This document shows, piece by piece, positions 1-10,248 of a stretch of 64,000 nucleotides of DNA. The translations under genes and the position numbers were made by a program. How positions within the stretch are numbered: position 1 is the first letter of the stretch; the number at the start of each line of letters is the position of its first letter. The DNA is from Cymbidium sinense (Eukaryota; Streptophyta; Magnoliopsida; Asparagales; Orchidaceae), in assembly GCA_021442155.1 (NCBI GenBank), contig CM038220.1, positions 75,193,817 through 75,257,816 of the forward strand, read 5' to 3'. The notes beneath the pieces are model-generated. The model searched no databases. It saw nothing but the letters and a program-made list of their open reading frames with translations, and was not told the DNA's origin.

Positions 1-2
1 GA

Positions 3-108
3 AGCTAATGAAAAGTTAAATAGCAATATGCAATAGTAAACAATACCCTACTAAATAAGTGTAACAAACAACAATCAGCTAATGAAAAGTTAAATAGCAA
101 TATGCAAT
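3..108. repeat. Short direct repeat, two 32-bp copies
   Basis: A 32-bp stretch starting AGCTAATGAAAAGTTAAATA occurs at 3-34 and again at 77-108, a period of 74 bp. Just after it, the motif GGACTAATC recurs three times (about 155, 193 and 227) in an AT-rich context. No coding sequence is visible. It looks like a small local tandem duplication in non-coding DNA. Confidence 0.8.
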
Positions 109-284
109 TAATTAAAATGAATAATCATGCATAGACAAGAAGCTACCACAAATGGGGACTAATCCAAATAATACAAAGATCAACGCATACGTAGGACTAA
201 TCCAAATAGAACAAATGTTATCACGTAGGACTAATCAATAGAACTACATTACAACCAAAGCGCAAACAGTAGCCATATCACAAT

Positions 285-1000
285 CTACGGATCGCATTTG
301 AGGACACGTCGACCTGTTGTGTCCAATGGTCTTACACACACTACAAACCCTAGAGCTTCTTGTAGTGTTCTCATCCATAGTATTTTTAAATCAGTTTGTC
401 CTTGGCCGACCAGTCTTTCTTTTGACATTTGGTGGATTGTAATCTAGGTATGTGCCACTAATGATGTGTTCACCCCACTCTTCCGTCGTATTACGTGGAA
501 TTCGCTCTAGGTGCTAATATAGTTTTGCAAACTATAGTATCAAACATAAGGCACATGGTTTAGGTGTTGACCAAACGAATCACGATACATGGTAGATGGT
601 AAGATGGTTGTCTACATGTACACCTACATTCATTATTTTCATCTAATTCAACCTTGAAGGTCCCGGTAACATCAAACACCGGTACTGACATTTTTTCCGC
701 GACTTCGGAAATCTCATTGCCTCTCGTTCATGCGGCTCTTAATGCGTGGAGAGAACAAGGTTTCCTGTTGCCTTTCCAGAGTTAATGGGACTTGCAATAA
801 ATATAGCACCAATAGGAAAACAACCCACCGTGATTGACAGAACTTTTTTTGGATCTAGCTTCAATGACCTCATTATTGATTTCGTAATTCCTTGAATCTA
901 ATCCAGGGATTTGGATTGGACGATTTTTCCACCAACATATGTTGGAATGAAATCATCACTTACTGAAGTTCACCGCCATAATAAAGAACTATACGCATGC
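285..1000 (-). pseudogene. Mutator-like (MULE) transposase remnant, internally deleted
   Basis: On the minus strand two parts of a plant MULE transposase can be read across frames. From about 1000 to 780 there is an N-terminal block with IVLYYGGEL, then YVGGKIVQS and CFPIGAIFIASPINSG. From about 765 to 285 there is the C-terminal block: FSPRIKSRMNER, a SWIM-like zinc motif CRCTC...PCIV (about 581-628), EEWGEHIISGTYLDYNPPNV followed by KRKTGRPRTN, and a CCHC zinc knuckle CSVCKTIGHNRSTCP (301-345). In the family the SWIM motif ends in Cys-x-His; here the His is Val. The DDE catalytic core normally lying between the blocks is absent, the two ends meeting near 765. There are several stops and frameshifts, so it is not functional. 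A FAR1/FRS-type domesticated relative is possible, but the order and the GRPR plus knuckle tail fit MULE transposases best. Confidence 0.75.
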
Positions 1001-1019
1001 GATCAACTCATCACTAACT

Positions 1020-2650
1020 AGTAATAACAACACCGAATCTTCGCCTCACGATCAATGCATAATTTAATTCGGAGAAATACTGAGGGGATTAAATAAACTG
1101 CTACCTATTACACACAAAAATGAGGATTAATAGATGATATAAGAAAAAAATATATTGAGATTGTATATCCTAAATGTTATACTCTAATTTATCTTATATA
1201 CTAAGATGTCATATATGAAATTGTCAAATATAATATAAATTAAATGTAACTGATGATGAAAGTGCAAGAAATGCATTACGATGACCTAGGCATCTAATTT
1301 TCTACACACTCAATCCTAATATGTGAAGTCAAAATGGAGCATGATCTTGAAACAATCACACAATCCTAGAAGGCAACATGATGGAATGTCACAACAATCA
1401 ATTTTAAGCATAACAAATAAAATCAAAACAAAGATTGGACCAATAAATAAATAAAGATTAACAAAAGAGCTCCTATAAGTTGTCCGTACTACACACGACA
1501 ATATAGATACATTCAAATCTCCAAAACTTCAAATAATAAGTGCTAAATCGCATGGCTCACCCATCGATACATCAAGTATATAAAATTTATGCACATATTT
1601 ATATGTTTCTCATAAAAGATTTTTGTACATTGAAAATAACTATTAAATCAATAATAACACAGCCTTAAATAAAACATATTAACAATAACACAGTCGAATA
1701 AGAGAATAAAAAATCACAGAGATTGAATTGTAGAAATATCCCCAACGCCACAACTTCCAAAACTCATTTTAAACCACAAAGATTGAATGTGAAAACTAAT
1801 AAATCGAGCAAGCAAGTCATAAGCCACAGCCACAACCTCATTTTAAATAAGAAATTATTAGAGCAAGCAACAATATCTTAGAATTAGAGTGTGAAAAAAA
1901 ATATAAGCTCACAAGTCACAACTTAGAACAACAACACTAGCATGACTCAACCTTTTTCTAAACATTAGTTGCTTAGAGTTTTTTTAGCAAAAAAAAGTGT
2001 TACAATAAACAACACAGTTGGATGTCAAACAACAAAACATATGTAATAAAAAATATGCGCACAAATTAACTTTTCCTAAAAAAATATAAACACCACATAC
2101 AAAATGAGATCTAACATAAATTTACCATGAAAATTAAACTAAATAGCTTAAACATACCAACTATACTCATAAAAATAAAAATCTAACAATTTTTTTTGAT
2201 TTAGGATTAAAAATACCTAAATCGGCAAAAAAAACCAACAAAAACCCTTCCGAGCTTCTCCTTCACCGGCGGCGAGCTTCCTTGGCCGGCGAGGTGCCTC
2301 TTGGCACGAAGCGGATCTGATGAGGACAAAGAACAAAAAAAAACCGAGAGCTCAATTTTGTTCCCTAAATTTGGAGGGACGTCAACTGGACAACTAGTGG
2401 CTATTTTTAATATTTTTACGACTGATTAGCTAATTGTTATTAATTAAACCTAATTTAAAAATTAAGCCATAAATTAATGCATGCATCTCATATTCGATCT
2501 CCTCTTAATGGTGATATTTTATAGGAAAGGCCATTCGTTTGATTAATTTGTTGATTCTCTGGAACTTGGACAATTCATCATGGAAGACTCGCTGGTTATC
2601 TACCTTCATCTATCATTATCTTATATACACTTATTTCTGAGCAAATATAA
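1020..2650. other. AT-rich DNA without a recognisable gene
   Basis: Nothing coding is supported here. The stretch is strongly AT-rich apart from a short GC-rich patch at about 2245-2320 containing a near-duplicated CGGCGAGCTTCCTTGGCCGG-type sequence. That patch could be flank captured by the neighbouring MULE, but no terminal inverted repeat was identified. Confidence 0.5.
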
Positions 2651-2652
2651 TA

Positions 2653-3400
2653 TAATAAATAAAACCTCTGCCAAAGTTCTTAGAGATGAAGCCACTTAGC
2701 CACTTTAATCTAATGATTAAAAGCTTAGATTTTAATCAAAAAATTTTAAATTAAAATTTCAATATATACTATATCTAAGTTTGAGATTAAATCCCCAGTT
2801 TATTTATAATTTTACATTACTTAACTCCTAGACATATAGGATTATATCACTTAAAAATATTTTAATATATATTAATTGAAAATTATATGTTCTCTAATTC
2901 ATCATTAAATATTAATATTTTAGTTCATTTATGAGAAAAATTAACCCAAATTATTATTAATTTAAAGATGGTTATTAAAATGATAGGATTAAAATTGTTT
3001 TAAATAGCATACTAAAATATTATATATGATTACTTACAGTAATAAATAAAATCCCTCTTCTAAAGTTCTAAGAGATTAAATAATTTAATTATCTTAATCT
3101 AGTGGTTGAAAGTTTGTGAGTTCAAGATTAAATTTTCTTCTAAAAGTAAGTTTAATTATAGTTTTACACTACTGAACTCCTAGATGTATAGCATTATCCC
3201 ACGAATGAATATTTTAATATATATTAACTGAGATTTATATCTATGTTTTCTAATTCATCATAAAATAATAATATTTTGTTCATTTATGAAAAAAATTAGC
3301 CCAAATTATCATAATATTTATTATTAGTCTAAAGTTGATTATTAAAATGATAGGGTTAAAGTTGTTTTAAATAGCATGCTAAAACATTATATATGATTAT
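2653..3400. repeat. ~385-bp tandem duplication, two diverged copies
   Basis: The sequence at about 2653-3036 is repeated at about 3041-3400. Shared landmarks in the same order are AATAAATAAAA, AAGTTCT(T)AGAGAT, TCTAATTCATCAT(A/T)AAAT, a GGTTAAA-type run after GATTATTAAAATGATAGG, and ATTATATATGATTA at the end of each copy. Copies differ by many substitutions and small indels. There is no reading frame. Confidence 0.75.
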
Positions 3401-3524
3401 TTAAAATTTAGGAAGAATTATGTACCTATTATACAATTCTTGTGTTTATATATTTTTAATATTTATATTTCTAACATTTTATCTATTCATAAAAAAAATA
3501 ATTATTTTTAAAAAGATATTAATA

Positions 3525-3529
3525 ATGAT
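3525..3529. repeat. Target site duplication of element A, left copy (ATGAT)
   Basis: ATGAT lies immediately before the LTR start TGTTGC at 3530 and is repeated exactly at 14032-14036, directly after the CA end of the other LTR. A 5-bp duplication is the expected size for a Ty3/gypsy insertion. Confidence 0.9.
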
Positions 3530-4343
3530 TGTTGCGCTAAAATCTAGAATGAAAGTTTAAGTCTTGTTATAAAATCCAAAGACACACATAGTATTTAAAG
3601 AGTGAAGAAAAAAATCCGAAATTTTACATGAAAACCTCAAAAGAGGGGAAAAAATCAAGCTAGCCAACAAAAAATCTTCCACTATGTATCTGTTTTAGAG
3701 TACAAAATTTTTCCGATAACGGGATTACAGAATTATATATGAGAAGGAAACAACAACTATGTAGTCATGTTCAGGTGGTAATAGTTGCTAGTAGTAGAAG
3801 ATGATTGTGAACAGCGAGGGAAATCGACTGACGATGAAGGTCACCATGATGGAGACAGACAGAGATTGACGATGATCACGGTAGCTGGCCGGCCGTGGTT
3901 GATGAATCGTAGAGTGGTGGCATGATTGTGCTTGGAGGATCTTCAAGCTTTAGAGCTCTCCTCTCTTGCTTGAGCTCCCTCATATGAGGAATGAATATTT
4001 ATAAATTGAGGCGTCGCTCTATAAATATATGCAAAATCAGAACCACTCTACTTCATCGGAAGGCTTAGAATGATTCCTTTGATCATTTGATGTATTTTAA
4101 GTATTTGAATGCTCAAAGGAAGTTGGAATTATGAGATCTTGGGCTTGTTTGATTCGGCTTGTCAAGACGCTCGATTTGACTATAAACACTCCATGCTTAA
4201 GAGCTATTTATGGATTTAGCTGATATCCCAAAGTTTCCAAGGATATTTTAAGTGCTTGATCTCGACTAGTTTCAACTGAGGATCAATTTACTTTTGACAT
4301 CAAGATTCGTGCTTCGACTAGTAGAATTTTCAGTGTCATATCA
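3530..4343 (-). repeat. 3' LTR of element A
   Basis: An 814-bp direct repeat of 13217-14031, with TG/CA ends. Long shared stretches include AGTACAAAATTTTTCC(C)GATAACGGG and GATCTTCAAGCTTTAGAGCTC. The copies differ by many substitutions and indels, particularly at the left end, so the insertion is not recent. A TATA-like stretch TTTATAAATATT lies at about 3995-4007 read on the minus strand. Confidence 0.9.
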
Positions 4344-4356
4344 GTTCCCTATTTTT
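4344..4356 (-). other. Polypurine tract of element A
   Basis: Read on the minus strand, AAAAATAGGGAAC directly abuts the TG start of the 3' LTR. A purine-rich run in this position is the primer for plus-strand DNA synthesis in LTR retrotransposons. Position and composition both fit. Confidence 0.7.
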
Positions 4357-4599
4357 GGATGACATTATCTCAACCATCCAAAATTATTTATGCCATATAC
4401 TTAAAAATAATAAAATCTTCAATGAAATTTACGGGTCCATTAACCATACACAGAGAGCAGATCTTCATATAGCACAAGATTATGATCACAAGGTGCAAGG
4501 TCATGTGTGCGTGCACGTATGGATGTAAAATTTGGGGGTTATGGACCCACAGGCACTTACAGTGCATGAAGATCCTGGCGCCAGATAGCGGCGCTCATG

Positions 4600-4985
4600 G
4601 GCGCCTGTATCCAAGGCCACGTGCGGAGTATTACCCATGAAAGTAAGCTGGGTGCGGGCGAGGCAGATGGGTGAGCGGAGCACAAGCTGGGCGGCTGGCG
4701 AAGAGGCGCGCAGCGCATCGGCACAGGCGCTTAATGGGCGCCTGAGCAAGCGGCACACGCTGGCACCTGGTGTCGTCGCGGCGCCATGAATATTGCCATG
4801 CGCATTCGCCGCTCACAGCACAAACCTCACCGATGAGGGTATTTTCATCCGTTTTTGTCCGTTTTCTCTGATTTTCCATGGTTTTCCACAGTTTTGAGCA
4901 ATTTTAAGCCATTTTTCTTGGATTTTTGACCTTTTGCCCTATGGTCTATAAAACCCCAGGGAGGAGAAGGCACACTTCTCATGTG
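4600..4985 (+). promoter_or_regulatory. Candidate antisense promoter inside element A (GC-rich island, G-box, TATA box)
   Basis: In an otherwise AT-rich window, 4560-4800 is rich in GCGCC/GGCGC blocks and CpG. A palindromic G-box CACGTG is at 4618-4623. A canonical plant TATA box, CTATAAAACCCC, starts at 4946, and a pyrimidine-rich CACACTTCTC stretch lies about 25-30 bp downstream, a plausible transcription start. It points plus, opposite to the host element, toward the PF04195-like pseudogene. The assignment is inference from motif order; no transcript is available. Confidence 0.55.
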
Positions 4986-5023
4986 CTCTAGTTCTTCTTT
5001 TCTTCTTGAGTGAAGGTTGTTCG

Positions 5024-5350
5024 GAGGCGATCAAGATGCGCAGTTCATATGGTAAGGCTCTAGGTTTCCCTCAAAAGAGGTGTCAACTGACCTCATCGGA
5101 CCGACCGGGTTTGGAGGCAATCAAGACTCATAGTTCATAGGACAAGGCTCCAATTTTTCCTCAAAAGAGGTGTCAACCACCTCGGATCGATCCCGTTTGA
5201 GGTATCAAGGCCCGTAGTTCATCTGAGGCTCCACTTGCTTGAAAGACGGGTTTGAGGCCATCAAGGCCCATAGTTCATACTCTGAGCTGGTTTTCCCTCG
5301 AAAGAGGCATTGACCGCTCGGACCGCCGGGTTTGAGGCGATCGACCGTAG
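5024..5350 (+). repeat. Imperfect ~80-90-bp tandem repeats in the antisense leader
   Basis: The phrase GAGGC(G/A/C)ATCAAG...TAGTTCAT recurs at about 5024, 5114, 5199, 5254 and 5334, each followed in the longer copies by a TTCCCTC(A/G)AAAGAGG phrase and GGACCG. Spacings are about 90, 85, 55 and 80 bp, so copies have lost segments. The array lies downstream of the TATA box at 4947, in what would be the leader of the antisense transcript. Confidence 0.7.
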
Positions 5351-5484
5351 TTCCTACTTCTTTTGAAGAAATATTTCTTGAAACTTCAATGGATGGTTTA
5401 GTTGATAACCGCAAGTGAGAAGCGTTAGAACCATCGCTCAATGACTCGAAAGTTTGAGGTAATTTTAGCATCATTAGGGGAGTA

Positions 5485-5486
<2 letters not shown>

Positions 5487-5529
<43 letters not shown>
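5487..5529 (+). repeat. (TC)n microsatellite
   Basis: An uninterrupted TC dinucleotide run of about 21 repeats, between the 80-90-bp repeats and the antisense coding remnant. TC runs are common in plant 5' untranslated regions, which fits the proposed antisense leader. Confidence 0.97.
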
Positions 5530-5532
<3 letters not shown>

Positions 5533-5756
5533 CATATTTATGTGTATCTTTTCATCGATCGTAGGCAAAAAATTTTATCCCAAGCTATCGGAGCAGAGAG
5601 TCAAAAGGATACACCCAAGTATTGGGGTAAGTCGCTTCACAAAATTTTAGATTTTTGTCATTTCTTCTTCTTCTTTATTTATCATGTATTTTCATGATAA
5701 GAAAACCCATAACGTGATGCTATAGACGATATATCATCCACTATCACATCAGATAG

Positions 5757-7279
5757 TTTAATGGTGTTCCGTAGAAAATTTTACTTCCCTAATGAGTTGG
5801 TGGCCATTATTGCTAAAAAGTCTGATCGAGCCCGTTCACCTCCACCAGGATACTTTACTATGAGATGATTCTTCGGTGGGACCGTGATTCTTTTGGCTGA
5901 AGTTGATTGAGATCTTCAAAATATGTGATGTAGCTTTGTCACAATTTTCATTTTGAGCTTTAGTGGTCATCGTTGGTTTGACTATCTTCTTTAGAGCACT
6001 TTGAACATCAAATAATGTGTGATTCACATGTGATACTCAGGGACGTGTTTCTTATCAGACTATAAAGAATTAGATAGAATTTTCAGCATGGGATCCCTCT
6101 AAAAATTGATCTACTGGATTCTTTTTTGTGAAAAATGAGTGGGGCCTTCCTGAGAGATAAGGAAGATTGAATGACCTTCCAGATCCATTACTGATTATAA
6201 AGAATGAGATCTTGACAACTCTTATTGTTCATGTAGAAATCTTATAGCATTAGTTACGTCACATTAGCAAATATATAGTTGAAGATAGAATGTTCAAGGT
6301 TGGCCTTTCCATCCAGGCAGGGAGATCTCATTCTTTTTACTAAAGAGGCCAAGTAAAGGTGATGAAAGGTCTCCTCATATTCATAGGGTTCTTTCAAGAA
6401 GCCACACAAAATCGGTGGTGGTAATATTTCTTCCCCTAAAGAAAAGAAGACATGAAGTGTCACTTTAGATATCTGCAAGAAGATGTTCACCCTAGTTGAC
6501 CGAGAGTTTAGCTTCAACTCATGATGGGGGAGTTCATTTCTTGAAGTCAAGCATTCCTGAAGAGGTGTTAAATCACATATGCATTGGGCATCAATGAGCA
6601 GATGAATTGGTACATTGTCTTCCCTTCTTTCTTCTTTTCTTCTTTTCTTCTTTTCCTCCTTCTTTTCTTTTGTGTAATATTTGTGATGGTTTTTTTTCTT
6701 TATATGTAACTCAAACATTAGGGCTGATGGCTCATTTGGGTGTCTCTTTAGATGAGTGAAATACTAAATTTGTGAAGGTGGAATACTGCAAGGTGAGTAT
6801 GAGAGAAAGATGAGTGTTAAGGCAAAAGAAGTGGCAACTTTGGAGGATCAGCTAACCGGGTGCAGAACTGAGCTGCAAACATGTTGACTTTTCTTTCTCT
6901 CCAGTGTCAGGAGGTAAAACACACTCATGATGAGCTGATTGAGGTGAGGATAGAGACTCACCAGAAAGAGAAAAGACTCAAGGCACTTGGAGAAGAGAGC
7001 TCAACTAGAGAAGAAAGAATTACAAGATCATCTTCGAGAAGGAGCATATAATGTCGGAAGCAAATGAAATCTCCTTGAAAGTGGAAGACTTTAAGAATTT
7101 CTTGGCTTATTACATAATCAAGACCATGTCCGGAAGCTCGTAATCATATTCTTGATGTTGAAGTGAAGGATTTGGAGCACCAATGTTTAGAGGAGGGCTT
7201 CATCCAAGGGTTCCTAAAAGGAATTCGCTTAGTGCATCGTAAGATCGGAGCTAGTATTGAGGATCTATCTCCCAGCTAA
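5757..7279 (+). pseudogene. Antisense PF04195-like ('putative gypsy type transposon') protein remnant with coiled-coil tail
   Basis: This lies on the plus strand, opposite to element A, between its integrase and 3' LTR. Across frames one reads FYFPNELVAIIAKKSD, PPPGYF, then IEIFKICDVALSQFSF, ALVVIVGLTIFFRAL (about 5905-6000), and FFFVKNEWGLPE (about 6118-6150). These are hallmark blocks of the plant family described as 'putative gypsy type transposon'. Further on (6780-7060) is a Lys/Glu-rich segment likely to form a coiled coil (KEVATLEDQL, QEVKHTHDELIEVRIETHQK). At 7126-7279 an open segment contains HILDVEVKDLEHQCLEEGF and ends at a TAA. Several stops and frameshifts make it a pseudogene. 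Tat-lineage elements are known to carry extra, sometimes antisense, frames in this position. The family assignment is from recalled motifs, not a search. Confidence 0.65.
6618..6671. repeat. Pyrimidine-only tract, TTCTTCTTTTC-type
   Basis: A 54-bp run containing only C and T on the plus strand, built of CTTCTTTT units. It interrupts the antisense pseudogene, so it probably expanded after the frame was lost. Confidence 0.9.
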
Positions 7280-7519
7280 GTATCTAAAGACTCTTCATCA
7301 AATTCAGGAGATGAAGGAGTTGAGAGTGATTTTAAGGGAGCATCTCCATGAAGGAGGATATCACCATATGATGTATGATGGCCACCGAGGATGCATTTTT
7401 TTATTTATGTATTGTTATTATGTGTATCGAATTTGATTCTCTCTTATGTCATCATGTTAACGCGTCATGAAATTTTTTTTAGGTTATATACTCTTGTTTT
7501 GGTTTTACCCATCCGGGGT

Positions 7520-7822
7520 GATTGGTCAGAATATTATTCAACGATGCTAACTTGCACGGATGAGGCCATGGGAAGTCTACCAACGACCTTTTGGCCTATC
7601 TTAAGTATTAGTCAAAATATTATTTGACATCTTACCTGTATGGAAGAGATCGTGGGATGTCCACCAAGGACCTTTTGACCTATCCTAGGTATTAGCCAAA
7701 GCGTTACTTGACTTCTTACCTGTATGGAAGAGGCCGTGGGATGTCCACCAAGGACCTTTTGACCTATCCTAGGTATTAGCCAAAGCATTACTTAACTTCT
7801 TACCTATATGGAAGAGGTCCGA
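7520..7822 (+). repeat. 84-bp tandem repeat, three full units plus partial units
   Basis: Units start at 7547, 7631, 7715 and 7799, exactly 84 bp apart. Each carries CTTACCTGTATGGAAGAG, GGGA(T/A)GTC(C/T)ACCAA(G/C)GACC, and GTATTAG(C/T)CAAA. A partial unit precedes 7547 (ATTGGTCAGAATATTATTC) and the last is cut off at about 7822. The second and third units are nearly identical, indicating recent duplication. The array follows the stop of the antisense pseudogene. Confidence 0.93.
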
Positions 7823-8024
7823 TCAAGTCCCCATTGGATTGATCATGCCCCGAGTGAGATACAACGTGAGTTACACATTTTCTCAAGTAGGAGGATTAAA
7901 TGAAGGAGATTGTTCGTATGCAACAAGCTTGAAAGAAAAAGCTATAAATTATTTACTCTAATAAGTTCGACGATACAATCATAAGTCAATTTTAGCATGG
8001 ATATGAGTTTTAAGAGAAAATGAA

Positions 8025-8076
8025 ACAACAATAATAACAACAAGTCTTTATCCCACTAAGTGGGGTCGGCTACATG
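8025..8076 (-). mobile_element. Au-like SINE 3' tail fragment
   Basis: Read on the minus strand: CATGTAGCCGACCCCACTTA, then GTGGGATAAAGAC and a TTGTTGTTATTATTGTTG tail. This matches the well-known 3' end of the plant Au SINE family, which finishes in (GTT)-rich repeats. Only about 50 bp is present, with no RNA polymerase III box A/B, so it is a truncated copy or a shared 3' tail. It lies just beyond the integrase remnant of element A. Identification is from memory of the family. Confidence 0.55.
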
Positions 8077-8149
8077 AAGAGGAAATGACAAATGAGATAA
8101 AATAAAAGTTGCAATAATTATACAAGAATTACCGATAATATTTTTGAGA

Positions 8150-9120
8150 TTCTGGTCCAAGTTCAAGGTAAAGTTTTTTCCTTTGGATCCTTGAGCTTGA
8201 ATGTTCCTGGCTTTACCATAGCTATAACCACATATGGGCCATCCCAAAGAGGTGAGTTTAGCGTTGAGGGCCTTTGCAGAAGCTTGAGACTTGGGACCAA
8301 GTCATCGACAAATATGGGATGGTTTTACTGTTGAAGTGACGAGCTACCCTTTGGTGATAAGAAGTAGGGCCATGTCATGAGTAGGCTGTCATGAGTTTTC
8401 CATCATGATCAATAATTGACTTGAAACTTTGATATCTGGTATAATAGCTTCGTGTCAAAACACAAGTTATATGGTGTCTGCCGGGTGTGATGTAGTGCAA
8501 GTAAGCCTAAAGAACATTAGAAAGCTCATCAACCCATTGCCCCGCCTTCTCAAGACGATGTTTTTAGTCTTGAGTATAGTCATGTTGGTAGCTTCGCCCA
8601 TTTAGTTTGAGGATGTATATGTGCAAAGAATGTGAAGATCTTTGCAAAAGGACGTAAAGACTTTTCCAAGATAGAGTCGTTGTTAGTGATGATCATTGCG
8701 AAGACCTAATCAACATACTATATTTTTCCAAACAAATTATTTAGCATTTACCTCCATGATGATGGTGGTTCCACCCATTTAGTGAAGTAGTGACGCTAAA
8801 ATGATAAACTTTGTTGCCCGATGCTATCAAAAAAGGCCCCATGATATTAAACCCCACTAAGCAAAAGGCCACGGCTTTGATTGGATGAGAGCTCATGCAT
8901 GTGAGGGGAGGTTAGAGTGCAACTAATAACTTTTTTTGTGAACTCCAAGACATCTTGTTTCATCAGGCCAATAGAACCCTTGCCTTATAATTTTAAGAGC
9001 TAGCCCTTTCTCCAAAGTGTTCTCCACATATCCTAGTGAACCTCTCTTAATGCCTACCTCCTCAAGGTGAGAGGCATTTGAGGTGATCCAGGAAAGCTCA
9101 TTTGTATAGTTCACCCCATA
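8150..9120 (-). pseudogene. Element A integrase remnant
   Basis: Minus strand. The N-terminal zinc-binding region is read at 9114-8923 with the phrase GFYWPDETRCLGVHKK, equivalent to the usual GYYWPTM...C block. The central catalytic region (about 8900-8350) is much decayed; only short phrases remain. The C-terminal domain is visible at about 8270-8150 across a frameshift, with GKNFTLNLDQNLKNIIGN after a GP(Y/F)-like block. Stops and frame changes occur throughout. Integrase would insert element cDNA into chromosomes; this copy cannot. Confidence 0.75.
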
Positions 9121-9289
9121 ATAAAGTTTGAAGCTTGTCTTCTGAGATAAAGTTGGGTCTTCAGGAAGGGTTCCTTCTTATAGAAAAGACAGGATGGGGT
9201 CCATCCATGAATGATCCTTTATCTCATTAATTTCTTGAGTTACCCATAACCCTTGGATACTAGGAGAATGTATTACTTCAACATGCCTT

Positions 9290-9690
9290 TTCTTAGATAG
9301 ATCCCTAGTAGCAGATGTAGCAAGCTTAGAAGACGGTATTCTTCTCTCATAGTATATGAATGATTTGATGTGTCTTGAAATGGGCAAGAAGAGACTTTAC
9401 CAAGTGGAGGTATTGTGTCAACTGAGGATTATGAGTATTAAAATTTCTCTCAACTTGGGAGGTGACAAGCTGAGAGTCAGTGTGGATCACTAAGTCTTGA
9501 GCTTTGCAGTCAATGGCGAGTCTCAACCCTGTGATGAGAGCCTCATATTTAGCCATATTATTCGTTGCAGGAAATTTTAGGTGAAGTCCATACTCTAAGA
9601 TATTCTACTGGGGAGAAATAAGTAAGATTCTCACACCAGCACCAGTACTTCCTGAAGCTCCATCAATATAGAGGGTCCATTGAGGAGACG
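9290..9690 (-). pseudogene. Element A second (archaeal-type) RNase H
   Basis: The domain starts at about 9690 with WTLYIDGASGSTGAGVRI, where the Asp of YIDGA is the first catalytic residue. It continues in the open segment 9556-9347 with MAKYEALITGLRLAI (catalytic Glu) and LVIHTDSQLVTSQV (catalytic Asp). A downstream piece retains RIPSSKLATSATRDL, equivalent to the usual NxxADALAKLA end. This extra RNase H between the pol RNase H and integrase is the defining trait of Tat-lineage elements. A stop separates the two halves. Confidence 0.85.
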
Positions 9691-9759
9691 AAAGGCAGTA
9701 GATAAATCCTCCTGAGAGTTGGGGCGCATTCCACTATAAAGTCTGAGTACTTGAGACTT

Positions 9760-10140
9760 TATAAGCGAGAAAATTTATATCAAACTCTCTAATTCTACCA
9801 TTATTTGATTAACCTCCCGATGCTTGGTTTCTAGGATGGCCCTTAATGGTAAATGAGTGTAAACATCGATTGTGTGAGCTTGGAAGTATGGACGTAATTT
9901 TTGTGCTGAGAAAACTAAAGCCAGAGCCACCTTATCTGCAAGTGGATAACAACTTTCTATGTCAAGGAGAATTTTGCTGACATAGTAAATTGGTCGTTGT
10001 GTCCCATTTTCTTCTCACACTAAAATTGAGCATGGGAAGAGACTAGAGATATAAGTATCTCTCCTTGAATAGGCTTAGATAGTAGGGGTGGAGATGCTAA
10101 ATACTCTTTGCTCAAAAGCAGACTGACATTCATCAGTCCA
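9760..10140 (-). pseudogene. Element A pol RNase H remnant
   Basis: Minus strand, just downstream of the RT. Readable blocks include a TQRPIYYVSK segment, ESCYPLADKVALALVFSAQK and LRPYFQAHTIDVYT, corresponding to the RNase H of plant gypsy pol. The frame shifts at least twice. It belongs to the same polyprotein as the adjacent RT and second RNase H. Confidence 0.75.
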
Positions 10141-10248
10141 CTGGAAATTATTATTCTTAGCTCCCTTTAATATTTTAAAGAATGATAAGTATTTATCCCT
10201 AGAACGGGCTAGGAAGCAAGATAACACAACAATTCGTCCATTCAAATG

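Noticed and set aside
4501..4879. Two overlapping minus-strand open frames (85 and 82 codons) in the GC-rich island
   Set aside because: They arise from GC-rich composition with few stops, show no recognisable domain, and overlap the candidate antisense promoter.
6254..6718. 154-codon minus-strand open frame, the longest in element A's 3' region
   Set aside because: Its N-terminus is a Lys/Glu run read from a pyrimidine microsatellite and it is the reverse of the PF04195-like plus-strand remnant; it looks like a shadow frame.
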